From Cohnella hashimotonis (GTDB lineage Bacteria; Bacillota; Bacilli; Paenibacillales; Paenibacillaceae), in assembly GCF_030014955.1 (NCBI RefSeq), contig NZ_JAGRPV010000001.1:3410001-3474000 (forward strand): a DNA stretch of 64,000 nucleotides. The letters are read 5' to 3'. Below, in pieces: positions 44,987 to 53,490 of this stretch (position 1 is the stretch's first letter; every line of letters begins with the position of its first letter). Position numbers and translations under genes: made by a program. The notes under the pieces are model-generated. The model saw nothing but the letters and a program-made list of their open reading frames with translations, ran no database searches and had not been told where the DNA came from.

Positions 44987-45952
44987 TCAGAAATTCCGAT
45001 AGACGTAAGGATCGTCGGGCTTGTCGATGCGCGCCCATTCCTTGACTTTAAGCACCGGAATCATTTGCTTGAATGGCTGATAGTATTCGCGCGTCAGCTT
45101 GCCGGTAACGCGCAGCCAGTCGTCGTCCGACAGCTTCGTGCCGGCCGGCATCTGGACGAGCATGCCGAACACGCCGGAATCGGCGACGCAATGAATGAAA
45201 CCGAAGCGAAATACGAAATAGGACGAGGCGCCGACTTCATCCCCTTTGTAGGCGAAGCCGTCGAACGTAATCGTCTTGTCCGCGAATTCGTCCGCGTAAT
45301 TGTACAGAACCTCCATGCCCTTCAAATAGTTCGTATCGTTCAATTCGACGGAGGACTGGGCCGCAAAGTCGGCCATGTCCTTCTGTTTGACCTTGTCGTA
45401 ATTTTCGGTGCTGTAGAACACGCTTGTGTCCGGCCGTAAAAACTGATGATAGCCGGCGTCCTTGCGGCGCTGATCAAGCTCGGGAAAGGAGAAACCCTTC
45501 GCTTTGACGAAGCTTGAATCCAGCGTCGCGACCGGCAGGAAGATGCCGGTGAAAATCGGTACGGCAAGCACGAGATAGGTGAAGCCGCGCCGCCACTTCG
45601 TGCGGCCTACATGCGAGTGGCCCGAATGCCCGTCATGATCGTGGTGATCGTAATCATGGTGATCGTGATGGTGATCGTGATTGTGGTGATCGTGATTGTG
45701 GTGATCGTGATCGTAATCGTGATCGTGGCTATGGTCGTGCTCAGCCAATGCCGTCTTCGCCGCAGCTTCCTCGGATTTCCTTTCCGCGCGGTACACCTTG
45801 ACGAATTGATACAGGCTGAGCAGCGCCAGCAGCACGATCGCGCTGACGGACAGGTAGGCATATTTCATATTGATGTACTTGTCGAGATCGCCTGTCCGAT
45901 GGAGCAGCAGAAACATGAACGCCAGGCCGAAAAGAATAGCGAAACGGATCAT
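44987..45952 (-). CDS. TIGR03943-type permease partner with His-rich loop (YcgQ-like)
   Basis: 321 residues. Two N-terminal spans (2-18, 32-52) are followed by a cytoplasmic or external loop (71-114) of HDHDHH repeats, then a third span (~122-140) and a soluble C-terminal domain with FRFGFIHCVADSGVFGMLVQ. The start overlaps the stop of the YraQ-like permease as ATGA. In B. subtilis ycgR-ycgQ show the same pairing; function is unsettled, but the His-rich loop suggests binding of divalent metal. Confidence 0.9.
   Translation of the reverse strand: MIRFAILFGLAFMFLLLHRTGDLDKYINMKYAYLSVSAIVLLALLSLYQFVKVYRAERKSEEAAAKTALAEHDHSHDHDYDHDHHNHDHHNHDHHHDHHDYDHHDHDGHSGHSHVGRTKWRRGFTYLVLAVPIFTGIFLPVATLDSSFVKAKGFSFPELDQRRKDAGYHQFLRPDTSVFYSTENYDKVKQKDMADFAAQSSVELNDTNYLKGMEVLYNYADEFADKTITFDGFAYKGDEVGASSYFVFRFGFIHCVADSGVFGMLVQMPAGTKLSDDDWLRVTGKLTREYYQPFKQMIPVLKVKEWARIDKPDDPYVYRNF
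45611..45742 (-). repeat. Low-complexity HDH-coding repeat
   Basis: The GTGATCGTGATTGTG-type motif repeats many times and encodes over 20 His in 44 residues. Length is likely to vary by replication slippage. Confidence 0.8.
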
Positions 45953-46875
45953 CCGAACAACCTCCCTACGATCAGAGAACCGGCTACGGTGAATACCGCC
46001 ACGAGCGCGATCAACGCGACGACGAACCGCGTGCGAAAGGCGCTGAGCAGCATCAGCGTATTCTTGATGTCGATCATTGGCCCGAATACCATGAAGGCGG
46101 ACAGCGATCCGACCGTAAAGCTGCTGCGGAACGACGAGGCGATGAACGCATCCGCCTCCGAGCAGACCGACATGACGAATGCGAGCACGATCATGACGAG
46201 CGATGCCTTGAGCGGATCGCTGCCCAGCTCCAGCAGGTACGACGTCGGGATGTACGTCTGCATCGCCGCGGCCAGAAAAGCGCCGATGACCAAGTACTTG
46301 CCGACATCGAAAAATTCGTCGATGCCGTGCGATACGACCGAGGACAGCCTGGCCCGGGTCGATGGCTTGGCGACCGCCCTGATCGAAGGCTCAAGCGCGG
46401 CTGCGACGGGCGCGACGACGTCGCCGGAAGTCTCCGAGGCCTGGCGCAGCTGCGAGCCGCGGAAGATCAGCGCGACGGCGAGCGACACGCAGAAGGCAAC
46501 GGCGATTGCCAGACCCGCGCGGATGCCGACCATCCGCCAGTCGTTGCCGAAGGCGATAAAGGTCGCGAACAGGACGATCGGATTGATGATCGGCCCGGAC
46601 AGCATGAAGGCGACGCCGGCGTTCAGCGGCATCCCTTTCAAGACGAGCCTGCGGGTGACCGGGACGATCCCGCATTCGCAGGAAGGGAACAGCAGGCCGA
46701 TGCCGCATCCGAAGCATGTCCGCAGAAAGACGTTGCGCGGCATGATTTTTGCGATCCAGGCCTCCGTCACGAATGTCTGAATGACGCCGGACACGAGCAC
46801 GCCGATCAGCACGAACGGTATCGCTTCCATGATCATGCTGATGAAGATCGTATTCAATTGCAAAAAAGAAGTCAC
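45949..46875 (-). CDS. YraQ/YcgR-type permease (DUF318/UPF0718)
   Basis: 308 residues, eight to nine spans. The conserved FPSCECGIVPVTRRL motif and SGPIINPIVLFATF are family hallmarks; the second half repeats them as VCSEADAFIASSF and MVFGPMIDIKNTLML. The family includes putative metal or metalloid exporters. The start codon is GTG 46875 with GGAAGTGA upstream. It forms a coupled pair with the His-rich partner. Confidence 0.9.
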   Translation of the reverse strand: MTSFLQLNTIFISMIMEAIPFVLIGVLVSGVIQTFVTEAWIAKIMPRNVFLRTCFGCGIGLLFPSCECGIVPVTRRLVLKGMPLNAGVAFMLSGPIINPIVLFATFIAFGNDWRMVGIRAGLAIAVAFCVSLAVALIFRGSQLRQASETSGDVVAPVAAALEPSIRAVAKPSTRARLSSVVSHGIDEFFDVGKYLVIGAFLAAAMQTYIPTSYLLELGSDPLKASLVMIVLAFVMSVCSEADAFIASSFRSSFTVGSLSAFMVFGPMIDIKNTLMLLSAFRTRFVVALIALVAVFTVAGSLIVGRLFG

Positions 46876-47072
46876 TTGAGATCACTTCCGCTGAAAAAAG
46901 TATGAAGCCGATTCTTTTATTATGGATATTCTGCTTAAAATAGCAAACGGCGCCGGGCGCCTAATCAAGCAAGCCATAGCCCGTAGGCTGGCCATAACTT
47001 CCAGTTGCGAACGTTTCGATAGCCATTTAAAATATGTAATTTATGCTTCACCGCCGAAAGGAACGTGCTTCT

Positions 47073-47987
47073 TTGAACCCCATCTCTCAAAAGCCGCCCG
47101 TCGCGCCTGCCATTCCGCTGCTCGTCGGCATGATCGCTATCTCGTTCGCGCCGATCCTCGTCCGCTATTCGGACGCTCCAGTCGCCGTGCAGGGCATGTG
47201 GCGCATGCTGTTCACGCTCGTTCTCATGCTTCCCTTTGCCGGAGGGAAGCAGCTTCGCGCGCTGCGGGCGATAAAGCCGGCCGACTGGGGGCTTCTACTT
47301 GCGGCAGGCTTCTTTCTTGCCCTCCATTTCCTGCTCTGGATGGCATCTCTTAGCTACACGTCCATCGCAAGCTCCACGTTGATTCTGTCGCTCGAACCCG
47401 TATTCGTCATGATCGGCGCCTATTTCCTGTTCGGGGACCGCCTCTCGCGAAAAGCGCTTGCCGGTCTGGTCGCCGCGCTGATCGGAATCGCGATCGTCGG
47501 CGCAGGCGATTCGAGCCTGTCCGGCGACGCGCTGAAGGGCGATCTGCTTTCGTTGCTCGGCACGGTCGCGGTGGCCGTCAACATGCTGCTCGCCAAACGA
47601 ATTCTGGAACGCGTGCCTTCCTTCCTTTACAGCCTGGTCGTATTTGCCGTTACTGCTTTTTGCTTCTATCTTTATAATGTCGGGACGGGCGCGGATATGG
47701 CCGGGTATCCCTCGCGGGAATGGCTCGTCTTCGCGGGACTGGCGATCGTGCCTACCGTATTCGGCCATTTGATCTTCAACTGGCTCCTGCACTACGTCAA
47801 ACCTGCGACGATCTCCATGAGCGTGCTCGCAGAACCCGTCGGCGCGAGCATTCTGGGTTTGATATTGTTCGGGGAAGCGATCGGCAACTGGCAGTTGATC
47901 GGCGGCGCGTTCGTCATCGCAGGCCTCACGCTGTATATGCGTTCCGAGGCGGAGGCGTACGATCTTCCGGCAGAACAAGCTTCATGA
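47073..47987 (+). CDS. EamA/DMT-family transporter
   Basis: 304 residues, ten spans in two homologous EamA halves (about 15-140 and 160-295). LEPVFVMIGAYFLFGDRLS in the first half and LAEPVGASILGLILFGEAIG in the second are typical. It exports an unknown metabolite. I chose TTG 47073, with AAAGGAA about 10 nt upstream; an ATG at 47043 lacks a ribosome site. Confidence 0.88.
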   Translation: MNPISQKPPVAPAIPLLVGMIAISFAPILVRYSDAPVAVQGMWRMLFTLVLMLPFAGGKQLRALRAIKPADWGLLLAAGFFLALHFLLWMASLSYTSIASSTLILSLEPVFVMIGAYFLFGDRLSRKALAGLVAALIGIAIVGAGDSSLSGDALKGDLLSLLGTVAVAVNMLLAKRILERVPSFLYSLVVFAVTAFCFYLYNVGTGADMAGYPSREWLVFAGLAIVPTVFGHLIFNWLLHYVKPATISMSVLAEPVGASILGLILFGEAIGNWQLIGGAFVIAGLTLYMRSEAEAYDLPAEQAS

Positions 47988-47997
47988 CCGAACCGTC

Positions 47998-48022
47998 AAA
48001 AAAGGCCACCTGCAAGGTGGCC
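47998..48022 (-). terminator. Terminator of the dioxygenase/TIM-barrel operon
   Basis: GGCCACC-TTGCA-GGTGGCC then TTTTTT on the minus strand, directly after the stop codon. Confidence 0.85.
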
Positions 48023-48027
48023 CTCAT

Positions 48028-48822
48028 TCATTTGAAAAACCGTTCGCGTACGCAGTCGGTCATCCACTGGTTCACTTCCCACAGGTCCGCGACAGGCGCA
48101 TTCGTAAACGGCAGCGTATGCATGTAGCCCGGAGGCCCGAACTCCGCCGTAAAAGTTGCCTGCAGCACGCCGTTTAGACGCTTCGCTTCGAATATCCGTT
48201 CCCACCATCCAAGATAGATCTCAAGCTCCGTACGATATTCCGGCGCCGACGGATGCGGCACCTGCGGCCCTTCCGGATATCCGATCCGTCCGTGAATATG
48301 AAGCGTGCGTTCGATCGCTAGCGCCAAATGCTCCTCCTGATCCGCGAGATGAGATTCGCATACGTTCATCCAGTGGCTGAAATCCGCCGTAATGCGGAGC
48401 TCCGGAAATTTGCGCAACAGTCTCGCCGTCGTCCAGGGCGTGAACATCGCTCTCTGCCGGTGGGTCTCGTGACCGATCGGGATGGCTATACGCGCCTCCG
48501 TCTCGAGCGCCGCTTCGAAAAACCGGTCCTGCTCGGCTTCCGTCATGCTGTCGCGGGCGCTGTGCGAGACGATAAGCAGCGGCTTGAAGGAAGCGGCATA
48601 CGCCGCTTGCTCCGAGAAGCTGCCGATATGATCCCCGCTCGAAAAAACTTGGGCGATGTACGCGAGGCCGTGCTGCTCAAGCAAAGCGCCGAACGCCTCC
48701 GCCTGCTCAGGCGAAGGCGGCGGTGTCTCGATCCCCGTGTAGCCCGCCTCGGCAGCCCGCTTCACTTGTTCGGCGAGCGTGCCGTCCAGCCCCCAAAACG
48801 ATTTAAAAAATTGAAGCTGCAT
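48028..48822 (-). CDS. Sugar-phosphate isomerase/epimerase-like TIM-barrel protein
   Basis: 264 residues of the xylose-isomerase-like AP2EC fold. AAEAGYTGIETPPPSPEQ, PIGHETHRQRAMFTPW, ITADFSHWMNVCE and LHIHGRIGYPEGPQVPHP hold the probable metal-binding Glu, Asp and His residues. The substrate is unknown. AGGAGAGG abuts an ATG at 48831; ATG 48822 is correctly spaced (9 nt) and preferred. It is the second gene after the PhyH-like dioxygenase. Confidence 0.87.
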   Translation of the reverse strand: MQLQFFKSFWGLDGTLAEQVKRAAEAGYTGIETPPPSPEQAEAFGALLEQHGLAYIAQVFSSGDHIGSFSEQAAYAASFKPLLIVSHSARDSMTEAEQDRFFEAALETEARIAIPIGHETHRQRAMFTPWTTARLLRKFPELRITADFSHWMNVCESHLADQEEHLALAIERTLHIHGRIGYPEGPQVPHPSAPEYRTELEIYLGWWERIFEAKRLNGVLQATFTAEFGPPGYMHTLPFTNAPVADLWEVNQWMTDCVRERFFK

Positions 48823-48848
48823 TCCATTCATCCTCTCCTGAACGATCC

Positions 48849-49841
48849 CTATTCGTCTTTGCGTTCGCCGACCGGCATCATCATGCCGTCGGGCATTCCC
48901 ATCATGCGCACGCCGCCGCTTTCTTCTCCCGTTTCCGCCAGATATACTTCCGTTCCAAACGCTGGCGACGCATAAGGCTGATGCGTGGCGCCGCGGGCCA
49001 GAATCTGCTTGCTGTTCCCGGCGTCCCCTTCAAACCCGTCGTGATCCCAGGGCACCCACGATCTCGCATTGCAATAATGGCATACGTAAGATCGGCGGAA
49101 CCGGTCATCCGTCTTGTTCGGATACGATCGGTGGAACAGATGCGAATCGAAAAACAGAACGTCTCCCGGCTCCAGTACGACAGGTACAGGCGGCGGATAC
49201 TGGGCCACCACGCGGGACAACGTATTCACAGCGTCGTCCAGATGGCTGACATGGTTTACTTTGTGCAGGTCCTTGAAGGCATCGACGGCATGGATGTTGC
49301 CGCCACCGACCTCTTCCGGCGGATAAACGGGCTCGTGATTCGAGCCGGGCACGACCCACAGACAGCCGTTATCCTCGTCCGCCCGCTCCAGCGCGAACCA
49401 AGCGCCGATCAGCGTGTCCGGATGCGTCTTGATGTAGCAAGCGTCCTGGTGCCAGCCTTGTCCGCCCTTGCCCGGCGGATTCAGGAACATCATCGATTGC
49501 AGCGCGTAAACGTCCGGACCGATCAGCGCTTCCACGACATCCAGCACGTGCGGATTCAGCATGCCCTGCTCGGCGGCGGCGTCGACCCGGGACAGCATGT
49601 GCACGCGCGTTGCTTGCGCAAACTCTTCTTTCAACGGATCCCGGCTGTTTTCCTGCACGGCCGCCTGCTGCTTTTTTTGCAATCGCGTTCGTTCGGCCAA
49701 GTCAAGCAAAGACTCGATGACTTCCTTCGCGAGCAAGCCCCGGACGATGAGAAAACCTTCGCGCCGGTAATGCTTGTATTGTTCGACGGTCACAAGATAG
49801 CGATCGTGGGCTCTCGATTTTGGCGTATAGTAGACCGGCAT
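48849..49841 (-). CDS. Phytanoyl-CoA dioxygenase (PhyH)-family enzyme
   Basis: 330 residues, a non-haem Fe(II)/2-oxoglutarate dioxygenase. The iron ligands are visible as HxD in GWHQDACYIKTH and the distal His in FFDSHLFHRSYP; the Arg of DDRFRRSYV probably binds 2-oxoglutarate. The C-terminus ends in a Met/Gly-rich MMGMPDGMMMP tail. ATG 49841 follows GGGAG by 10 nt; the frame is open to 49943 without another site. It forms an operon with the TIM-barrel gene, divergent from an AraC regulator. Confidence 0.9.
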   Translation of the reverse strand: MPVYYTPKSRAHDRYLVTVEQYKHYRREGFLIVRGLLAKEVIESLLDLAERTRLQKKQQAAVQENSRDPLKEEFAQATRVHMLSRVDAAAEQGMLNPHVLDVVEALIGPDVYALQSMMFLNPPGKGGQGWHQDACYIKTHPDTLIGAWFALERADEDNGCLWVVPGSNHEPVYPPEEVGGGNIHAVDAFKDLHKVNHVSHLDDAVNTLSRVVAQYPPPVPVVLEPGDVLFFDSHLFHRSYPNKTDDRFRRSYVCHYCNARSWVPWDHDGFEGDAGNSKQILARGATHQPYASPAFGTEVYLAETGEESGGVRMMGMPDGMMMPVGERKDE

Positions 49842-49914
49842 GCCTAGCACGCTCCCTTTACTGGATGGAATAGTATCAATGTAAAGGTTTTCTGCAGAGT
49901 CCACCATGCATCGG

Positions 49915-49965
49915 ATTAGCATTTTCGTATCTGATATTGACAATCGTTATACGTGCGAATTTAAC
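49915..49965. promoter_or_regulatory. Divergent promoters sharing one -35 region
   Basis: Rightward: TTGACA (49937-49942), 17 bp, TTTAAC (49960-49965), for the AraC gene. Leftward: TTGTCA (minus strand of 49938-49943), 17 bp, GCTAAT (49915-49920), for the dioxygenase operon. The -35 boxes overlap, so polymerase can occupy only one at a time. CGTAT/ATACG half-sites flank the centre and may bind the AraC protein. Confidence 0.5.
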
Positions 49966-50056
49966 TGCCGCCAATAGAATAAAAAATCCAGCCATCTGTG
50001 TATCTCTTATTGATTATGCCAATAAAGCGCTTTATGATTGGCGTCGAGGTGATACC

Positions 50057-50884
50057 ATGACGACCGGAATGCCCGATTTACCGTTCGACCGATTGTCCCA
50101 GGCCGTCGCAGGCTCGATTGTATATCCGCCCGGCAGCAAGTTCGGACCGCGCATTCAGCAGGACATTCAACTTGTCATGTTGTATACAGGCGAGATGACC
50201 GTAACCTTGTCGGGCCGACCGCTCCACGTTACCCCGGGGCACGTCGTACTGCTCAAGCCCGGCTTGGAGGAGACATTCGTTTTTTCGAAAACGGAAGATT
50301 CCTGGCATCGCTGGATCGCCGTGCATTTCGAGGATTTGCCCGATCAAGCCGTCGAAGCGTTGAATCGTCTGCCCGAATGCCTGCCGTTATCGGAAGAGAT
50401 GAATCTGCTTCTGGATCTCATGATTCATCTTAATCGACAAGGCGAACCGACGGATGCCGACGTACGAAGCCTTGGCCTCGCCGCCCTTCATCTATACCCG
50501 CGCGAATCCGCGAAGACCGTGCTGCAGCGCGAGAAGCACCCGGCCGTATATGCGGCGCTGGCGATGATCCGTGAAAACTACGCCGAGGAAATGTCTTTGG
50601 CAGCGCTCGCGAACGCCGCCGGGTCGTCGCCCGAGCATCTCGTCAGACTTTTCAAGAAGCACGAGCGAACGTCCCCGATTCATTACTTATGGCAATATCG
50701 CGTCAATCGGGCCGTCGAATTGCTGACCCATACCGGCCTTACCGTATCGGAAATCGCGGTGCGCTGCGGCTTCAAAACCTCGCACCATATGGCCCGTCTT
50801 GTGAAGGAAACGACGGGACGCACCGCCAGTCAAATTCGCCGGGATTCCTGGGGCGGCGGATCGGGCGGCCCGTCGCAAGCTTAA
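50057..50884 (+). CDS. AraC-family transcriptional regulator
   Basis: 275 residues. An N-terminal cupin-like domain (30-100, LHVTPGHVVLLKPGLEETFVF) is followed by two C-terminal HTH motifs: MSLAALANAAGSSPEHLVRL and LTVSEIAVRCGFKTSHHMAR. It probably activates the divergent dioxygenase operon in response to a small carbon compound. ATG 50057 follows GAGGTGATACC. Its stop codon overlaps that of the convergent MFS gene. Confidence 0.92.
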   Translation: MTTGMPDLPFDRLSQAVAGSIVYPPGSKFGPRIQQDIQLVMLYTGEMTVTLSGRPLHVTPGHVVLLKPGLEETFVFSKTEDSWHRWIAVHFEDLPDQAVEALNRLPECLPLSEEMNLLLDLMIHLNRQGEPTDADVRSLGLAALHLYPRESAKTVLQREKHPAVYAALAMIRENYAEEMSLAALANAAGSSPEHLVRLFKKHERTSPIHYLWQYRVNRAVELLTHTGLTVSEIAVRCGFKTSHHMARLVKETTGRTASQIRRDSWGGGSGGPSQA

Positions 50885-52374
50885 TGCCCGGCCATCATGG
50901 CCGGATCAGGCTTATCTCCGCCTGCAGCCCCTTCGTCCAGCTGCTTCGGCTTGCGAAGCAGGAGCGTCAGCGCGACGCCGCCGGTCACGATGCACGCGGA
51001 CAAGAAAAACGTGTCCCCGTAACCTGCGACGACAGCAGAGAGCGGATTCGCGTCCGCACCCGCGCCGGCGGCGTGCGAAGCGATCTGCGACGTCAAATAT
51101 CCCGTCAGTCCGGCCACCGCGAACGATACGACGACCTGCTGAGCGGCCGTCGTCAGCGGCGTGACGCGGCTTACAAGGCGCCGTGGCGCAGAATTCAGCA
51201 CATGCGTATTGAGCGGCATCATCGAGAAGCCCATGCCGAGGCCGATGAAGCAAATGCACAGGATGATCTTCCAAAGCGGCGTATCCACCGTGATGCCGGA
51301 CAATACGAACAGCGAGACGGAAATGACGGTCAATCCGGCAAAAGCGAGCGGACGTGCCCCGATCTTGTCGAACAGCCTGCCGCTGATCGGCATGCCGATG
51401 CCTGCGCACAGCGCCTGCGGCATCAGGATCCACCCGGTTTCGAGCGCGGAGTAGCGCATTACGCCCTGAAGATACAGCGGCACGATCAGCATCGCGCCGA
51501 ACAGCGCAAGCTGCACGATCCACGTCAAGACGATGCTGCGCGTGAAGTCGGTTGACTTGAATACCTTCAACTCCAGCAGCGGCTGCTTTTGCCTCAATTC
51601 CACGAAAATAAAGACGATTAGCGCGATGCCGCCGACGCCGAGGCCCGTAATCGTAGAAGCCTGCGTCCAGCTTGTTCCGCCTTCGCTGACGCCGTAAGCC
51701 AGCATGGAAAAAGCGATCGGCGCGAGGCACATGCCTACGACGTCCAGATGCGGCGCCGCATGCCGGTCGGAGCGCGGCAAATATTTAGATGCGAGTATCA
51801 AGGCGATAATGCCGATCGGCAGGTTGATTATAAAAATATAATGCCAGCTCACCGAATCGACCAGCCAGCCGGACAGTACCGGACCGAAAGCCGGCGCCAT
51901 CAGCATCGGGATGCCAAGCACGCCCATAATGGAGCCCCGGCGCTCCGGAGGCGCGATCTTGAATACCATGGCCATTCCGATCGGGGCGACCATGCCGCCG
52001 CCCAAGCCTTGAATGACGCGAAAAAGGATGAGCTGCTCCGGGGTCTGCGCAATGCCGCACAGCAGCGAACCGGCGGTAAAAAGCGCGATCGTCAGCATAA
52101 AAATTTGCTTGGAGCCGAACTTGTCGGTCATCCAGCCCGCCAGCGGAATAACGGCGGACAAAGCAAGCGTATAACCGGTGACCGTCCATTGAATCGTCTT
52201 CAGATCGGTATGGAAATAGTCGACGAGCTTCGGAATCGCATTGTTGACGACGGTGCTATCGAGAATAACCATGATCATTCCGACGATAATCGCCATCAGC
52301 GGCGGCAGTATAGCCTTAAGCGAGAAGGGGCGCTCGCCGTCCGCGATCGGGTTCTGTTGCGCTGAAGCTGACAT
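50881..52374 (-). CDS. MFS drug exporter, DHA2 (EmrB/QacA) family, 14 spans
   Basis: 497 residues, 14 predicted spans. Motif D1 is LDSTVVNNAIP, motif A GWMTDKFGSKQIF, and motif C MLMAPAFGPVLSGWL with the proline-glycine antiport signature. It exports hydrophobic drugs in exchange for protons. ATG 52374 has AGGGA upstream; an earlier TTG at 52395 has none. Confidence 0.92.
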   Translation of the reverse strand: MSASAQQNPIADGERPFSLKAILPPLMAIIVGMIMVILDSTVVNNAIPKLVDYFHTDLKTIQWTVTGYTLALSAVIPLAGWMTDKFGSKQIFMLTIALFTAGSLLCGIAQTPEQLILFRVIQGLGGGMVAPIGMAMVFKIAPPERRGSIMGVLGIPMLMAPAFGPVLSGWLVDSVSWHYIFIINLPIGIIALILASKYLPRSDRHAAPHLDVVGMCLAPIAFSMLAYGVSEGGTSWTQASTITGLGVGGIALIVFIFVELRQKQPLLELKVFKSTDFTRSIVLTWIVQLALFGAMLIVPLYLQGVMRYSALETGWILMPQALCAGIGMPISGRLFDKIGARPLAFAGLTVISVSLFVLSGITVDTPLWKIILCICFIGLGMGFSMMPLNTHVLNSAPRRLVSRVTPLTTAAQQVVVSFAVAGLTGYLTSQIASHAAGAGADANPLSAVVAGYGDTFFLSACIVTGGVALTLLLRKPKQLDEGAAGGDKPDPAMMAGH

Positions 52375-52435
52375 AGATCCCTGCTTTCTGCTCAATGAGC
52401 GGGGTATTGGTGTTCGTAGACGCTAATATTGCCGC

Positions 52436-52464
52436 TTGACAAATCAAAGCTCCGATAATACAAT
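52436..52464 (+). promoter_or_regulatory. Strong SigA-type promoter not followed by a gene
   Basis: TTGACA (52436-52441), exactly 17 bp, TACAAT (52459-52464): 11 of 12 consensus bases. It reads rightward into a region with no ORF and two terminators. Confidence 0.6.
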
Positions 52465-52519
52465 TAAAGTGGAAGTAAAACCGAAAGCTTTTATATTTTG
52501 ACTTGCCTGTAGCGCTAGT

Positions 52520-52559
52520 GATTGTATCACGGCGTTATTTTTCGTGCAATCGTTTTTTT
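52520..52559 (+). terminator. First terminator-like hairpin
   Basis: GATTG and CACG pair with CAATC and CGTG around a 3-nt bulge (52520-52551), followed by GTTTTTTT. Confidence 0.5.
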
Positions 52560-52573
52560 AAAATATCCATCAG

Positions 52574-52622
52574 CAATCGCTCGTCACCTGGCCGCTCATG
52601 CCTTGTGAAGAGCGATTTTTTA
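52574..52622 (+). terminator. Second, stronger terminator
   Basis: AATCGCTCGTCAC pairs with GTGAAGAGCGATT (12 of 13 positions), followed by TTTTTT. Confidence 0.78.
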
Positions 52623-52643
52623 TCGTTACGCCGCTAAAATGTC

Positions 52644-52696
52644 TTCACGTAAACCAGCAGATTTGTTAAAATGAATCAGAAATGAGTAATTACTCA
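52644..52696 (+). promoter_or_regulatory. Promoter and TetR-type operator of the ABC exporter operon
   Basis: TTCACG (52644-52649), 17 bp, TAAAAT (52667-52672). Just downstream, at the expected transcript start, the perfect 14-bp palindrome TGAGTAATTACTCA (52683-52696) is a typical TetR-family operator. The TetR gene ends the operon, so autoregulation is inferred. Confidence 0.68.
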
Positions 52697-52716
52697 CTCG
52701 CTGGGAGTGGATCAAA

Positions 52717-53490
52717 ATGAATATGGCCAACCCGTCAGAAAGCGACGAAAAATGTCCTGCGTTGGGGCAAAACGACACAATCGCGCTCGAAGGCGTTTCT
52801 CGCAGCTTCGGCGACCGTACGATTTTAAAGGAGGTCTCTCTGCGCATCCGCCGCGGCGAGCTGTTCGGTCTGCTCGGTCCCTCCGGTTCCGGCAAGACGA
52901 CGCTGATCAAGCTTATTACCGGCATCGACGCTGCGGACGACGGACAGATCAGGGTGCTGGGCTACACGGTCCCCTCCCTGCCGCTGCTCGGCAAGATCGG
53001 CTACATGGCGCAGTCCGACGCTTTATACGGCGAGCTTACCGCCAAGGAAAATCTGGCGTTTTTCGGCGCGATGTTCGAGCTTCGCGGCGTTCGTCTGACG
53101 GAGCGGATCGGCGAGGTGCTCTCGATCGTCGGGCTCGCGGAGGACGCCGGCAAGCTCGTCTCCCGGTTTTCCGGCGGCATGAAGCGCCGTCTATCCTTGG
53201 CCGTGACGCTGCTCCACCAGCCCGAGCTGCTCATTCTAGACGAGCCGACCGTCGGCATCGATCCGACGCTGCGCGTGTCGATCTGGGCGTCGCTGCTCGC
53301 CCTGCGCGAGCGCGGCACGACGATTCTGCTCACGACGCATGTCATGGACGAAGCCGAGCGCTGCGACAGGATCGGTCTGATCCGTGACGGATCGCTGACC
53401 GCCGTCGGCAGCCCGGCCGACCTCAAGGCGCGTACCGGCGCCGCGACGATCGAAGAAGCCTTTATCCGCCTGGGAGGCGAACGCTCATGA
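52717..53490 (+). CDS. ABC-2-type exporter ATP-binding protein
   Basis: 257 residues. Walker A is GPSGSGKTT, Q-loop YMAQSD, signature FSGGMKRR, Walker B LLILDEPTVGID and H-loop TTHVMDEAERC; this is the drug or polymer exporter type (DrrA/CcmA-like). GGGAGTGG precedes ATG. The stop overlaps the permease start as ATGA. It is probably induced when the downstream TetR protein releases the operator. Confidence 0.94.
   Translation: MNMANPSESDEKCPALGQNDTIALEGVSRSFGDRTILKEVSLRIRRGELFGLLGPSGSGKTTLIKLITGIDAADDGQIRVLGYTVPSLPLLGKIGYMAQSDALYGELTAKENLAFFGAMFELRGVRLTERIGEVLSIVGLAEDAGKLVSRFSGGMKRRLSLAVTLLHQPELLILDEPTVGIDPTLRVSIWASLLALRERGTTILLTTHVMDEAERCDRIGLIRDGSLTAVGSPADLKARTGAATIEEAFIRLGGERS

Larger units (their letters stand above)
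52471..52622 (+). ncRNA. Candidate small RNA (about 90-150 nt)
   Basis: Between the strong promoter at 52436-52464 and the hairpin ending at 52622 there is no ORF with a ribosome site. Terminator-like hairpins close at 52559 (T7) and 52622 (T6). The transcript would be about 90 or 150 nt. Alternatively it is a leader of the ABC operon with attenuation, although that operon has its own promoter. Confidence 0.4.
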
